From positions 1 to 21,660 of the forward strand of contig CAZGVE010000046.1 of NCBI GenBank assembly GCA_964528845.1: a stretch of 21,660 nucleotides of DNA, written 5' to 3'. Shown here piece by piece: positions 1 to 5,941 of this stretch. The notes under the pieces were generated by a model. The model saw only the letters and a program-made list of their open reading frames with translations. It was not told where the DNA came from and did no database searches. Numbering within the stretch: position 1 is the stretch's first letter; every line of letters starts with the position of its first letter. The DNA comes from FEN-1191 sp964528845 (lineage in GTDB: Bacteria > Pseudomonadota > Gammaproteobacteria > Steroidobacterales > Steroidobacteraceae). The translations under genes were made by a program, and so were the position numbers.

Positions 1-126
1 CGAAAACGCGTAGTACTTCGGATTGTCGTTGATGATCTCCAGATCGCCCTTGACGAAATGATCGAGGGATCCGAAAACCGTATGGAAATGGTGGCCGCTT
101 GCCGGATTGCCCGTCTGTAGGTTCAT
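1..126 (-). CDS. N-terminal fragment of an unidentified protein (runs off the left edge)
   Basis: The first 42 codons of a minus-strand gene are present, and the rest lies outside the window. The translation begins MNLQTGNPASGHHFHT and contains a GSLDHFVKGDLEI stretch. It has no signal peptide or membrane segment, so a cytoplasmic protein is the simplest reading. I do not recognise the family and assign no function. The ATG at 126 lacks a clear Shine-Dalgarno sequence. An in-frame GTG at 139-141 would add five residues and also lacks one. The gene follows the MFS transporter by 62 bp on the same strand, so it may be the next gene of the same transcription unit. Confidence 0.5.
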   Translation of the reverse strand, partial: MNLQTGNPASGHHFHTVFGSLDHFVKGDLEIINDNPKYYAFS

Positions 127-188
127 GAGATGTACGCTCACGTTGGCGGAGAGTCATTCATTGCAGTGCCGGCGCGGTGCGCTCCGTG

Positions 189-1481
189 TCACACCACGCC
201 ATCACCCGATGCCTCGAGCTTGTCCAGGTCGGACACGGTGGCCTTCGCCTTGCGCGGCGCCGTCTCCTGCAGGAACAGGCTGACGATCGCACCCGTAACC
301 AGACCCGCCAGCGCAAAGTAGGGGACGTACTGGATTCCATAGTGCTGCGCGATGCCACCCGCGATCGCAGGGGCCACGCCGCCGCCGAAGATCTCACCGG
401 CGCCGATGATGATGCCCGCCGCCGAAGAGATCAGGCCCAGCGGTGCCGCCTCGGTCGCGATGGGTCCGGTGATCAGCGCAAACAGGCCGAATGCGAAGAT
501 CGTGGTTCCGAACAGCAGTGCGAACAGCAGCGGAGGATTGGCGCCGGTATTGATGAACAGCCACAGGAACACGGCGCCGACCGCAAAGCCGATCACCGCC
601 ATGATGCGGCGCCCGAACAGGTCCGACAGGCCCGGCAGACCGAACTGTCCGAAGAAGCCGCCGAAACCGATCGCGGAGATCACGAAGCCCATCTGGCCCT
701 GGCTCAGCTTCAGGTAGTCGGTCAGGTAGTTGGGCGTGAGCGCGCTGAGCACGAAGATGCCCGTCATCGCGCACAGCAGGCCGAGCATGCCGAGCGGCAC
801 GTTGCGGTGCTTGAAGATCTCGCTGAGCGGTGCGCGCTGGGCCGCGATGTCGCCGTGGCCGTGGGAAGCGCCATGCGTACCGCCGCCGCGCACGGTGACC
901 GGCTCCCGGATCGTGATCGCGAGCAGCACCGCGGTGATCAGCCCCGGCACCGCGACCAGCATGAACACGCCACGCCATGACATAACGTGCAGTAGCTGCG
1001 TCGCGATGATCGGCGCGAACGCCAGGCCGAACAGAGCGAACGTGCTCTGCTGGATGCCCTGGTTCAGGCCTCGGCGCGAGGGCTTGGAGGCTTCCGCGGT
1101 GGTCGCGAAGCTGGTCGGGCAGAAGGCGCCCTCCGTGACTCCCATGACGCCGCGGATCAGCAGCAAGCTGGTCAGGCTTCCGGCCATCCCGGTCAGGCCA
1201 CTGAGCAGCGAGAACAGCACGATCGCCGGCACCAGCACGCGTTTGCGCCCTATGCGGTCGGACAGGCCTCCGAGCACCACGGCCGCGACGCCCCAGGCCA
1301 ATCCCAGTGCCCCGATGATGTTGCCGGCGTCCTGATAGTTCAGGTGCAGATCCGGCGCAATGGCGGGAAACAGGGGCGCGATGATCCAGCGATCCAGGCC
1401 CACCAGGCCAAAACCTATCGTCAGCAGGGTAACCGCTTTCCATTCATAGGCGGTATCCCAGTGCTTGCCATGCTCGCTCAT
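189..1481 (-). CDS. MFS transporter
   Basis: This 430-residue polytopic inner-membrane protein has the 12-helix major facilitator pattern. Charged residues in the first helix (D30-R31) and motif A, GGLSDRIGRKR at about residues 71-81, between helices 2 and 3 place it in the MFS. A second, degenerate copy of motif A (GLSDLFGRR) sits in the C-terminal half. The central cytoplasmic loop, at about residues 199-215, is glycine- and histidine-rich (GGGTHGASHGHGD). The ATG at 1481 is preceded by a strong GGGAGG about 8 bp upstream. The overall look is that of the organic or aromatic acid carriers, but the substrate cannot be read from the sequence. It lies 36 bp downstream of two DUF6644 genes and a DUF6152 gene on the same strand and is probably cotranscribed with them. 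Confidence 0.9.
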   Translation of the reverse strand: MSEHGKHWDTAYEWKAVTLLTIGFGLVGLDRWIIAPLFPAIAPDLHLNYQDAGNIIGALGLAWGVAAVVLGGLSDRIGRKRVLVPAIVLFSLLSGLTGMAGSLTSLLLIRGVMGVTEGAFCPTSFATTAEASKPSRRGLNQGIQQSTFALFGLAFAPIIATQLLHVMSWRGVFMLVAVPGLITAVLLAITIREPVTVRGGGTHGASHGHGDIAAQRAPLSEIFKHRNVPLGMLGLLCAMTGIFVLSALTPNYLTDYLKLSQGQMGFVISAIGFGGFFGQFGLPGLSDLFGRRIMAVIGFAVGAVFLWLFINTGANPPLLFALLFGTTIFAFGLFALITGPIATEAAPLGLISSAAGIIIGAGEIFGGGVAPAIAGGIAQHYGIQYVPYFALAGLVTGAIVSLFLQETAPRKAKATVSDLDKLEASGDGVV

Positions 1482-1517
1482 TGGCTTTCCTCCCGTTACG
1501 TTCGTTTTCTCCGCCTG

Positions 1518-2024
1518 TCACTTGGACGGCGCAAACGCAATGTAACGACCGGCGGTGATGACCGCAAACCAGAGCAGCAGGGACAGGGCCGAGATGACCT
1601 TGGCCAGCCTGGAAGCCTCGATGCCGGGACCCCATTTGTCCACGTCGATGAAGACCCCGAGGCGAAACCACAGCGCATTGAGGCCGGCCACGAGGATCAG
1701 CAATACCTTGATCCTGAAGCTGATGTTGTAGGCGTACACGTAGGGGTCATGCGCGAAGAACATCAGGCCGGTGATGAGGTTGATACCGAATCCGATGAAG
1801 GCGACCGGCAACAGCCGGTGCAGCGGATGGATCGGCAGGCCGCGCGCCAGCCCCAGGACCCGCAGGTCGATCGCGCCGACTATGCCGACCAGCATCGTCA
1901 TGCCGATGAAGTGCAGCGACTGCAGCGTCGGGAACGCCCAGCTCGAGCTGCGCACGAACTCCCCGACCCCGGTATGCCGGACCCACTCGAGTACCGGATG
2001 TGCCGCTGCAAATGCCGGGGTCAC
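1518..2024 (-). CDS. DUF6644-type integral membrane protein, copy 2
   Basis: This 168-residue protein has about four hydrophobic helices. It shares with the preceding gene the core LHFIGMTMLVG...DLRVLGLARGLP, followed by a GFGINLITG helix and a helix with FRIKVLLILVAGLNAL. These match my memory of the DUF6644 family, whose biochemical role is unknown. The start is a GTG at 2022-2024 with GGAGGG four bases upstream, which supports it well. It begins 12 bp after the stop of its paralogue and ends 36 bp before the MFS gene, consistent with one operon. It may be a small membrane partner of the exported DUF6152 protein encoded just upstream, but that is inference from gene order only. Confidence 0.8.
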   Translation of the reverse strand: MTPAFAAAHPVLEWVRHTGVGEFVRSSSWAFPTLQSLHFIGMTMLVGIVGAIDLRVLGLARGLPIHPLHRLLPVAFIGFGINLITGLMFFAHDPYVYAYNISFRIKVLLILVAGLNALWFRLGVFIDVDKWGPGIEASRLAKVISALSLLLWFAVITAGRYIAFAPSK

Positions 2025-2036
2025 CGCGCCCTCCGC

Positions 2037-2540
2037 TCAGTCATCGACGCCGACGTCGCCGTATGTGAAGTAAGCCAGCAGCCGACCGGTCACGATCGCA
2101 CTCGTCCAGCAGCACAGCGACACGAGCGCAAGCGTCCGGGCCTGCGCGGGTGCCCGGGCTCCGGGGGCCGAGTACAGGTCCTCCCGCTTGAGGACCCTGG
2201 AAGTGATGAGGCTGCCCAGGATCAGCCCGACCGCTATCAGCGAGAGCTTCAGGCGGAACAGCGTGCTGTAGTAGTCCTTCTTCGCATCGATCGCAAACAG
2301 CATGAAGCCGGAGACGGCATTGATCCAGAAGCCGGTCCACACCACGCTCATGAAGCGCCGCAGGGCAGTGAGCGGGAGTCCTGGCGCGAAGCCGAGAACG
2401 CGCAGGTCTATTACGACCAGCAATCCCACGAGAGTCGCCAGCCCGATCGAATGGGCCGTGATCACGATCGGGTAGGCGACCTGCTGCACCCAATTGGCAA
2501 AATCGCTGTGCTGCAGCGCGCGTAGCAGGTTGTCGAGCAT
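2037..2540 (-). CDS. DUF6644-type integral membrane protein, copy 1
   Basis: This 167-residue protein has four predicted membrane helices and is clearly homologous to the next gene. It shows AHSIGLATLVG...DLRVLGFAPGLP in the first half and an INAVSGFMLFAIDAKKDY helix/loop followed by FRLKLSLIAVG in the second. The shared DLRVLG-AxGLP motif after helix 2 identifies a tandem duplication. The ATG at 2538-2540 has no strong Shine-Dalgarno sequence, and translation may be coupled to the DUF6152 gene that ends 10 bp upstream. No catalytic motif is visible. The function is unknown, and the location is the inner membrane by hydropathy. Confidence 0.8.
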   Translation of the reverse strand: MLDNLLRALQHSDFANWVQQVAYPIVITAHSIGLATLVGLLVVIDLRVLGFAPGLPLTALRRFMSVVWTGFWINAVSGFMLFAIDAKKDYYSTLFRLKLSLIAVGLILGSLITSRVLKREDLYSAPGARAPAQARTLALVSLCCWTSAIVTGRLLAYFTYGDVGVDD

Positions 2541-2550
2541 GTGCCGCGGC

Positions 2551-2943
2551 TCAACCGAAAGTGCCAGACCACTTCCAGTTGGCGGTCTTGTCCTCGATTG
2601 CCTGCATGCGGATGCGGTGATCGGCCGGATTGCGTCCGGGTTGCCCGGTGATCACGACCTTGTCGCCAGGCTTGATCGTGTCGTTCTTGACGTTGTCGCT
2701 GGCCAGCGCGCCGCCGGCGCCCCATTCCACGGCCCAGCGCTGCATGGCGCCGTCCTTGTCCGGAGCGAGCACGTGTACGAAGGAATGCGGATTGCGGAAC
2801 AGAAACTGCACGACCGTGCCTTCGATCGTGACCTTCTGGTCCACGAAATACGTTGCGGGAAAGGAATGGTGGGCCTGGGCCGGGCCCGCAGGTAGTGCGC
2901 CGAGCGCGATCAGCGCCAGAGCGTTGCGGTGAAATGTGTGCAT
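2551..2943 (-). CDS. DUF6152-family exported protein
   Basis: This 130-residue protein starts with a signal peptide (MHTFHRNALALIALGALPAGPAQA, cut near residue 24). The mature part opens with HHSF and then has a small beta-rich domain: VTIEGTVVQFLFRNPHSFVHV, WAVEWGAGGAL and GDKVVITGQPGRNP. This pattern (HHSF..Y, EGTV..F.wRNPHs, W.vE, GD.v.v.G.P.r) is the DUF6152 family, periplasmic proteins of unknown role. The ATG at 2943 has AGGGGG five bases upstream. It is the first gene of the minus-strand run leading into the two DUF6644 proteins and the MFS transporter. The HH pair at the mature N-terminus could bind metal, but that is speculation. Confidence 0.82.
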   Translation of the reverse strand: MHTFHRNALALIALGALPAGPAQAHHSFPATYFVDQKVTIEGTVVQFLFRNPHSFVHVLAPDKDGAMQRWAVEWGAGGALASDNVKNDTIKPGDKVVITGQPGRNPADHRIRMQAIEDKTANWKWSGTFG

Positions 2944-3076
2944 CCGTCCCCCTCATCCGCGGCCATGACCGCGCCTGTGGGAGTCACTTTACTAACAAGA
3001 ACGCAGTTCGAACGATAAGTACATGCCACAGCTCGGCGCCGCGATCGCGGCACGGGCACGGCGCCGCATGCCGTTT

Positions 3077-3100
3077 CGCGCTGGCGCGCTGGCGCGCTGC
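3077..3100. repeat. Three tandem copies of an 8-bp unit (cgcgctgg)
   Basis: Two exact copies and one with a last-base change lie in the 264-bp gap between the DUF6152 start (2943) and the DUF1453-like gene (3208). The rest of that gap holds no gene I can support. It must contain the promoter for the minus-strand run, but I see no convincing consensus. Confidence 0.5.
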
Positions 3101-3177
3101 ATGAATGGTGCGCGGCCGGCCGGTCCTGCGCCAGTTCACGCTTGGGGTGACCGCCAGGCTCTAAGGCGGAAGGAGTG

Positions 3178-3220
3178 CCAGTGGCGGCAATGCGCTAGAG
3201 TGCACGCATGCCGCCACTGG
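3178..3220 (+). promoter_or_regulatory. 12-bp perfect inverted repeat enclosing the start of the DUF1453-like gene
   Basis: CCAGTGGCGGCA (3178-3189) and TGCCGCCACTGG (3209-3220) are exact reverse complements separated by 19 bases. The right arm begins at the T of the ATG start (3208-3210). In RNA the arms would form a GC-rich hairpin holding the start codon. The only good ribosome site, AAGGAG at 3170-3175, is 32 bases from that ATG but five bases from a GTG at 3181. That GTG opens a 5-codon reading frame (stop TAG at 3196-3198) in the same frame as the gene. The arrangement suggests translational control through a mini-cistron or hairpin. This is inference. Confidence 0.4.
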
Positions 3221-3744
3221 ATCTGCGATTGGCGACGCCGATCCTGGTCGGCGCCGCCGTGCTCTGGGCGCTCTACCGGCGCGTACGCAGAAGCTTCGGG
3301 CGCCAGGCCGTGAATCCCGTTCGCCTGCGATTGCGCATCGGCGCGCTCGCGCTGGTCACTGGGGTGCTGCTGGTCGCCTCGATGCACAGGTTCGAGCTGT
3401 TGGCGTCGCTGCTGGGAGGCGCGGCCTGCGGCGCGGTGTTCGCATTGCTGGGCCTGCGGCATACGAAATTCGAGGCGAGCCAGAACGGGCGCTACTACAC
3501 GCCGCATACCTACCTTGGGCTGCTCCTCACGGCGGTGTTCGTCGGCAGGATCCTGTTCCGCGTTCTGCAGCGCGTGGCCGCCGCCCCGGCGCCTTTGCCA
3601 CAAGATCCGCTGCAGATGGCCTCGATGACCCCGGCGACGCTCGCGACGCTCGGGCTGCTGATCGGCTATTACCTGTGCTACTACACCGGTGTGCTCAAGG
3701 TGAGCGTTGCACCCCAAGCCTACAGTTCTATCCAGCAGCCATAG
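3208..3744 (+). CDS. DUF1453/CcdC-like membrane protein
   Basis: This 178-residue protein has about five hydrophobic segments: residues 7-22, 45-60, 65-85, 103-118 and 145-165. A charged first loop (YRRVRRSFGRQ) and the GLRHTKFE...GRYYTPHTYLGL...FVGRILFR motif resemble the DUF1453/CcdC-like family of small inner-membrane proteins. The family's function in Gram-negatives is not established. Bacillus CcdC is linked genetically to cytochrome c maturation, but the few Cys residues here give no direct support for a redox role. The ATG lies inside an inverted repeat and lacks its own nearby Shine-Dalgarno sequence. The 3' end overlaps the 3' end of luxI by 25 bp, tail to tail. Confidence 0.7.
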   Translation: MPPLDLRLATPILVGAAVLWALYRRVRRSFGRQAVNPVRLRLRIGALALVTGVLLVASMHRFELLASLLGGAACGAVFALLGLRHTKFEASQNGRYYTPHTYLGLLLTAVFVGRILFRVLQRVAAAPAPLPQDPLQMASMTPATLATLGLLIGYYLCYYTGVLKVSVAPQAYSSIQQP

Positions 3745-4271
3745 ATCGGCTCGCCGTCGACGATGCGCGGGGGTCCCATGCGATGCGAATGGATGCCCAG
3801 CCGCCGTATCAGCCGCTCCATCGCCAGCACCGTCACGGTCACCAGGCGACGGGCGCCATGCGCCGCGGCGCAGGCCATCGCCTCGCGCATCAGAAGCGCC
3901 GCCGCGGAATTCGGAAAGTCAGCCAACGCCGACCTGGAGCGGCTGGAAAGATTAACCGCGGAAAAGCGGGACAGTTCCCAGACCGTCGGATCGTGGGGCG
4001 GCAGCGCGCCGTTGAGCAGTTCGGGAAACACGGCCGAGAGCAGATACGGGCCGTCCGTCGGCAGCAGGCGCGCGCAACCAGAAATTTCCCCATTGGGCTC
4101 CTCCGCTACGACATAGACGGAGTCGGGTCCATCGAATTGATCGGTTTCCGACTGTTCCTGCACCGGAAGCCGCCAGCCCAGCCGCTTGATGAATACCTGG
4201 TAGCGGTAGTGGGCTAGCCGCGGATAGAGACCTTCCGGGAGGTGCGACGAGGCGCCCGATATGACGCGCAT
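3720..4271 (-). CDS. luxI: Acyl-homoserine-lactone synthase (LuxI family)
   Basis: This 183-residue autoinducer synthase makes an N-acyl-homoserine lactone from S-adenosylmethionine and an acyl donor. All ten residues conserved in LuxI proteins are present at a constant offset of two from LuxI numbering: R23, F27, W33, E42, D44, D47, R68, F82, E99 and R102. The enzyme is therefore predicted active. T143-V144-T145 falls in the C-terminal region that often shapes acyl-chain choice, but the signal cannot be deduced. The ATG at 4271 has AAGGAG about nine bases upstream. A perfect lux-box palindrome ends 61 bp upstream of the ATG, so positive feedback is expected. rsaM lies upstream on the same strand, and luxR is divergent beyond it. 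Any acyl-CoA or aryl-CoA preference is unknown. The family call is very secure. Confidence 0.96.
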   Translation of the reverse strand: MRVISGASSHLPEGLYPRLAHYRYQVFIKRLGWRLPVQEQSETDQFDGPDSVYVVAEEPNGEISGCARLLPTDGPYLLSAVFPELLNGALPPHDPTVWELSRFSAVNLSSRSRSALADFPNSAAALLMREAMACAAAHGARRLVTVTVLAMERLIRRLGIHSHRMGPPRIVDGEPIYGCWIEL

Positions 4272-4332
4272 GAGACCTCACTCCTTCTTCTGGAATGGGC
4301 CTCATTGGATGTCGCGCTGCAGCTTTACGTAA

Positions 4333-4348
4333 CTGTCAGATCTGACAG
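4333..4348 (-). promoter_or_regulatory. lux box 1: perfect 16-bp palindrome upstream of luxI
   Basis: CTGTCAGATCTGACAG reads identically on both strands and fits the LuxR-type operator form CT-N12-AG. It starts 61 bp before the luxI ATG and lies only 4 bp past the rsaM stop codon. It therefore creates a LuxR-controlled promoter position for luxI between the two genes. Confidence 0.85.
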
Positions 4349-4352
4349 GTCT

Positions 4353-4787
4353 TCACGAATAACGGGTACGGACGAAGTTCGCCACGGTGTCCTGCCAGTT
4401 GAAATCGTCGACCAGCAGGGCCAGAGCTACCGCGGACGATCGCGGTCCGAGGTCGCGCCCATGCACATCGAGCAGCATGACATTGCTGCGGGGCTCGCCG
4501 ACCCGCTGGTAGCGCAATTCCCGGTCCGTGCTCTCGAGCGTCCAATCCCAGCCGAGCGAGAGCGCCGGAATGGTCAGGCTGAGCCATTCCGTGTAGCCCG
4601 CTATGGCCGCCCGCGTCGCACCCACGGGGCCCGCGTCGGTCCCGGCAGGGTCCGTATCCAGCCCGGAGATCAGATGGACCAGCGGGATGGCGCGCATCCG
4701 CACCTGCGAGAGGCGGACGTAACCGTCCTCGGACGGGGCGATCCCCAGCAGCGGGACCCGTCCGTCGTCGCGGTCTGCCTCGAGCAT
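4353..4787 (-). CDS. rsaM: RsaM/DUF4902-like quorum-sensing modulator
   Basis: This 144-residue soluble protein lies between luxI and luxR. The order, size and motifs match RsaM of Burkholderia and plant-associated Pseudomonas: LISGLDTDPAG (about residues 39-49), GYTEW (64-68), ISxGWDW-like LSLGWDW (76-82), then NVMLLDVHGRDLG and DDFNWQ. RsaM proteins (DUF4902) restrain AHL production by an unresolved mechanism, and no DNA-binding motif is evident here. I start the gene at the ATG 4785-4787, which has GGAG five bases upstream. A GTG at 4811 would add eight residues but has no ribosome site and would make the protein longer than RsaM (about 147 aa). Lux box 2 lies 57 bp upstream, so LuxR may induce its own brake. 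Read-through could also reach luxI. Confidence 0.85.
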   Translation of the reverse strand: MLEADRDDGRVPLLGIAPSEDGYVRLSQVRMRAIPLVHLISGLDTDPAGTDAGPVGATRAAIAGYTEWLSLTIPALSLGWDWTLESTDRELRYQRVGEPRSNVMLLDVHGRDLGPRSSAVALALLVDDFNWQDTVANFVRTRYS

Positions 4788-4844
4788 GGCTGCTCCAATG
4801 GAATGCAACACATTAACGCTACACGACTTTCAGGCATTCCTGTA

Positions 4845-4860
4845 TTGTCATATCTGACAG
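4845..4860 (-). promoter_or_regulatory. lux box 2 in the rsaM/luxR divergent gap
   Basis: TTGTCATATCTGACAG matches the box 1 palindrome at 14 of 16 positions. It is 57 bp from the rsaM ATG and 38 bp from the luxR ATG. The spacing to rsaM is close to that of box 1 to luxI (61 bp). On the minus strand a TAGCGT at 4821-4816 lies about where a -10 element would be for a box centred near -42. It may also affect luxR. Confidence 0.75.
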
Positions 4861-4898
4861 CTGGCGCGGCCCACCGGTACGGCAACCACGGAGCCCGG

Positions 4899-5612
4899 AT
4901 GAAAAGCTGGCAGGACGATCAACTTCAATCCCTTTTCGCTGCGACCAGCGAGCAGCAGCTATTCCTCTCGCTGGTCAAGCTGGTGCGCAAGGAAGGCTTC
5001 GACCTCTGCTCCTACGGGATTCGTCCTCCCTTCCCGGTCTCCAAGCCCCGGATCATGGTCTTTGACAACTACCCAGACGGCTGGCACCAGAAGTACCGGG
5101 AGCAGGGCTACGTCGAGATCGATCCGACCGTACGCCACGGATTGCGTTCGCTGCTGCCGCTGGTGTGGACCGACGACGTCTTTGCCGAAGCCCGTGACTT
5201 CTGGGAGGACGCGCGCGGCCAGGGGCTGCGCTATGGCTGGGCGCAACCGTGTCGTGATCCTTCGGGTGTCGCGGGCATGCTCACCGTCGCGCGATCGAAC
5301 GAAGAATTGTCCGATCTGGAGCTCAAGCTCAAGGTGCCGCGGCTTCTTTGGATGACCCAGGTCGCCCATGTCGCGATGTCCCGGCTGGTCGTGCATCGAA
5401 TCCTGCCCGAGTCCGAGTTGCGCTTCTCCAACCGCGAGATCGCCGTCATGCGCTGGACTGCGGAAGGCAAGACCTCCGGGGAGATCGCCGATATCCTGCA
5501 CATCACAGAGCGCACGGTGAATTTCCACATCAGCAACGTGATCACGAAACTCAATGCGGCCAACAAGACCGCCGCGGCGATCCGGATGGCCGTGATGGGT
5601 TTGCTGAACTGA
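4899..5612 (+). CDS. luxR: LuxR-family AHL-responsive transcriptional regulator
   Basis: This 237-residue two-domain regulator carries the invariant autoinducer-pocket residues in its N-terminal domain (about 20-165): W62, Y66, D75, P76, W90 and G113. It should therefore bind an AHL. The C-terminal LuxR-type helix-turn-helix (about 173-237) reads FSNREIAVMRWTAEGKTSGEIADIL...TERTVNFHISNVITKLNA. This contains the canonical E, L/I and G positions and the recognition helix TVNFHISNVI. The frame is open far upstream, but only because of GC-rich antisense sequence over rsaM. The ATG at 4899 has GGAG five bases upstream and gives normal family length. It is divergent from rsaM and luxI. The three nearby CT-N12-AG sites are its probable targets. 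Confidence 0.96.
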   Translation: MKSWQDDQLQSLFAATSEQQLFLSLVKLVRKEGFDLCSYGIRPPFPVSKPRIMVFDNYPDGWHQKYREQGYVEIDPTVRHGLRSLLPLVWTDDVFAEARDFWEDARGQGLRYGWAQPCRDPSGVAGMLTVARSNEELSDLELKLKVPRLLWMTQVAHVAMSRLVVHRILPESELRFSNREIAVMRWTAEGKTSGEIADILHITERTVNFHISNVITKLNAANKTAAAIRMAVMGLLN

Positions 5613-5625
5613 GCGCTCGCATTGC

Positions 5626-5808
5626 CTATTGGCCGTTCCGGCTCAACCGCTCGCAGTCCTGACAGCGCCGGTGTCCGCCATTGCCCGGGAGGCGCGCGCT
5701 GTTCGGGATGAAACGGCCAAGAGGGCAGGCATCGTTGTCGTGAAAGATGCGGTCTGCAGCCTGCTTGAACTTCTCATTGACCGAATGAAACGGTGGCACC
5801 CCCGGCAT
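5626..5808 (-). CDS. Small Cys-rich (zinc-ribbon-like) protein
   Basis: This 60-residue protein is supported by a strong ribosome site (GGGAG, four bases before the ATG at 5806-5808). It also resembles a family of tiny proteins I recall from Burkholderia and Xanthomonas genomes with the pattern F/VHxNxxCxxGxxIPxxxRxxGxGGxxxCxxCxxL. Here H23, C28, C49 and C52 could form a metal site, probably zinc, with C49-C52 as a CxxC knuckle. No function is established to my knowledge. It is convergent with luxR, 13 bp apart. Its start codon is 65 bp from lux box 3, whose orientation matches boxes 1 and 2 relative to their genes, so it is a candidate quorum-sensing output. A minus-strand TACGCT at 5851-5846 could be its -10 element. 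Confidence 0.72.
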   Translation of the reverse strand: MPGVPPFHSVNEKFKQAADRIFHDNDACPLGRFIPNSARLPGNGGHRRCQDCERLSRNGQ

Positions 5809-5873
5809 GGATCTCCCTCTTCGTTGCGCTGCGGCAGCTGATGCCAGCGTACCCGGTAGCTCGCCGGCGGCTA

Positions 5874-5889
5874 CTGACAGTTCTGACAG
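5874..5889. promoter_or_regulatory. lux box 3 between the small Cys-rich gene and the barrel gene
   Basis: CTGACAGTTCTGACAG matches box 1 at 14 of 16 positions and keeps CT-N12-AG. It also contains a direct repeat of CTGACAG. The 3' half TCTGACAG (5882-5889) is identical to that of boxes 1 and 2. It is 65 bp from the start of the minus-strand small gene and 52 bp from the plus-strand barrel gene, so it could serve either or both. Confidence 0.72.
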
Positions 5890-5892
5890 GTA

Positions 5893-5910
5893 GCCCTGCC
5901 GAAGCAGGGC
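5893..5910 (+). promoter_or_regulatory. Hairpin upstream of the barrel gene
   Basis: GCCCTGC-CGAA-GCAGGGC forms a perfect 7-bp GC-rich stem with a 4-base loop. It lies 3 bp after lux box 3 and 31 bp before the barrel ATG. There is no U-tract, so it is not a standard terminator. A TATTAT at 5920-5925 just downstream may be the -10 element, which would place the dyad in the promoter spacer, possibly as a second operator. If transcription starts further upstream it would be a leader hairpin. Confidence 0.4.
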
Positions 5911-5941
5911 GATTGAACTTATTATTGGAGCAATCAGCAGG

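Noticed and set aside
3077..3100. Short 8-bp tandem repeats as a CRISPR or regulatory iteron
   Set aside because: There are only three units with no spacers. This is consistent with slippage in GC-rich DNA.
4788..4811. A GTG start for rsaM eight codons upstream of the chosen ATG
   Set aside because: There is no ribosome site before the GTG, whereas GGAG sits five bases before the ATG at 4787.
4242..4898. The upstream extension of the luxR reading frame (219 extra codons)
   Set aside because: It runs antisense through rsaM. The ATG at 4899 has a ribosome site and gives normal LuxR length.
5650..5665. A fourth CT-N12-AG site (12 of 16 matches to lux box 1)
   Set aside because: It lies inside the small Cys-rich gene over the conserved CQDCE codons, far from a suitable start codon, so the match is explained by coding constraint.
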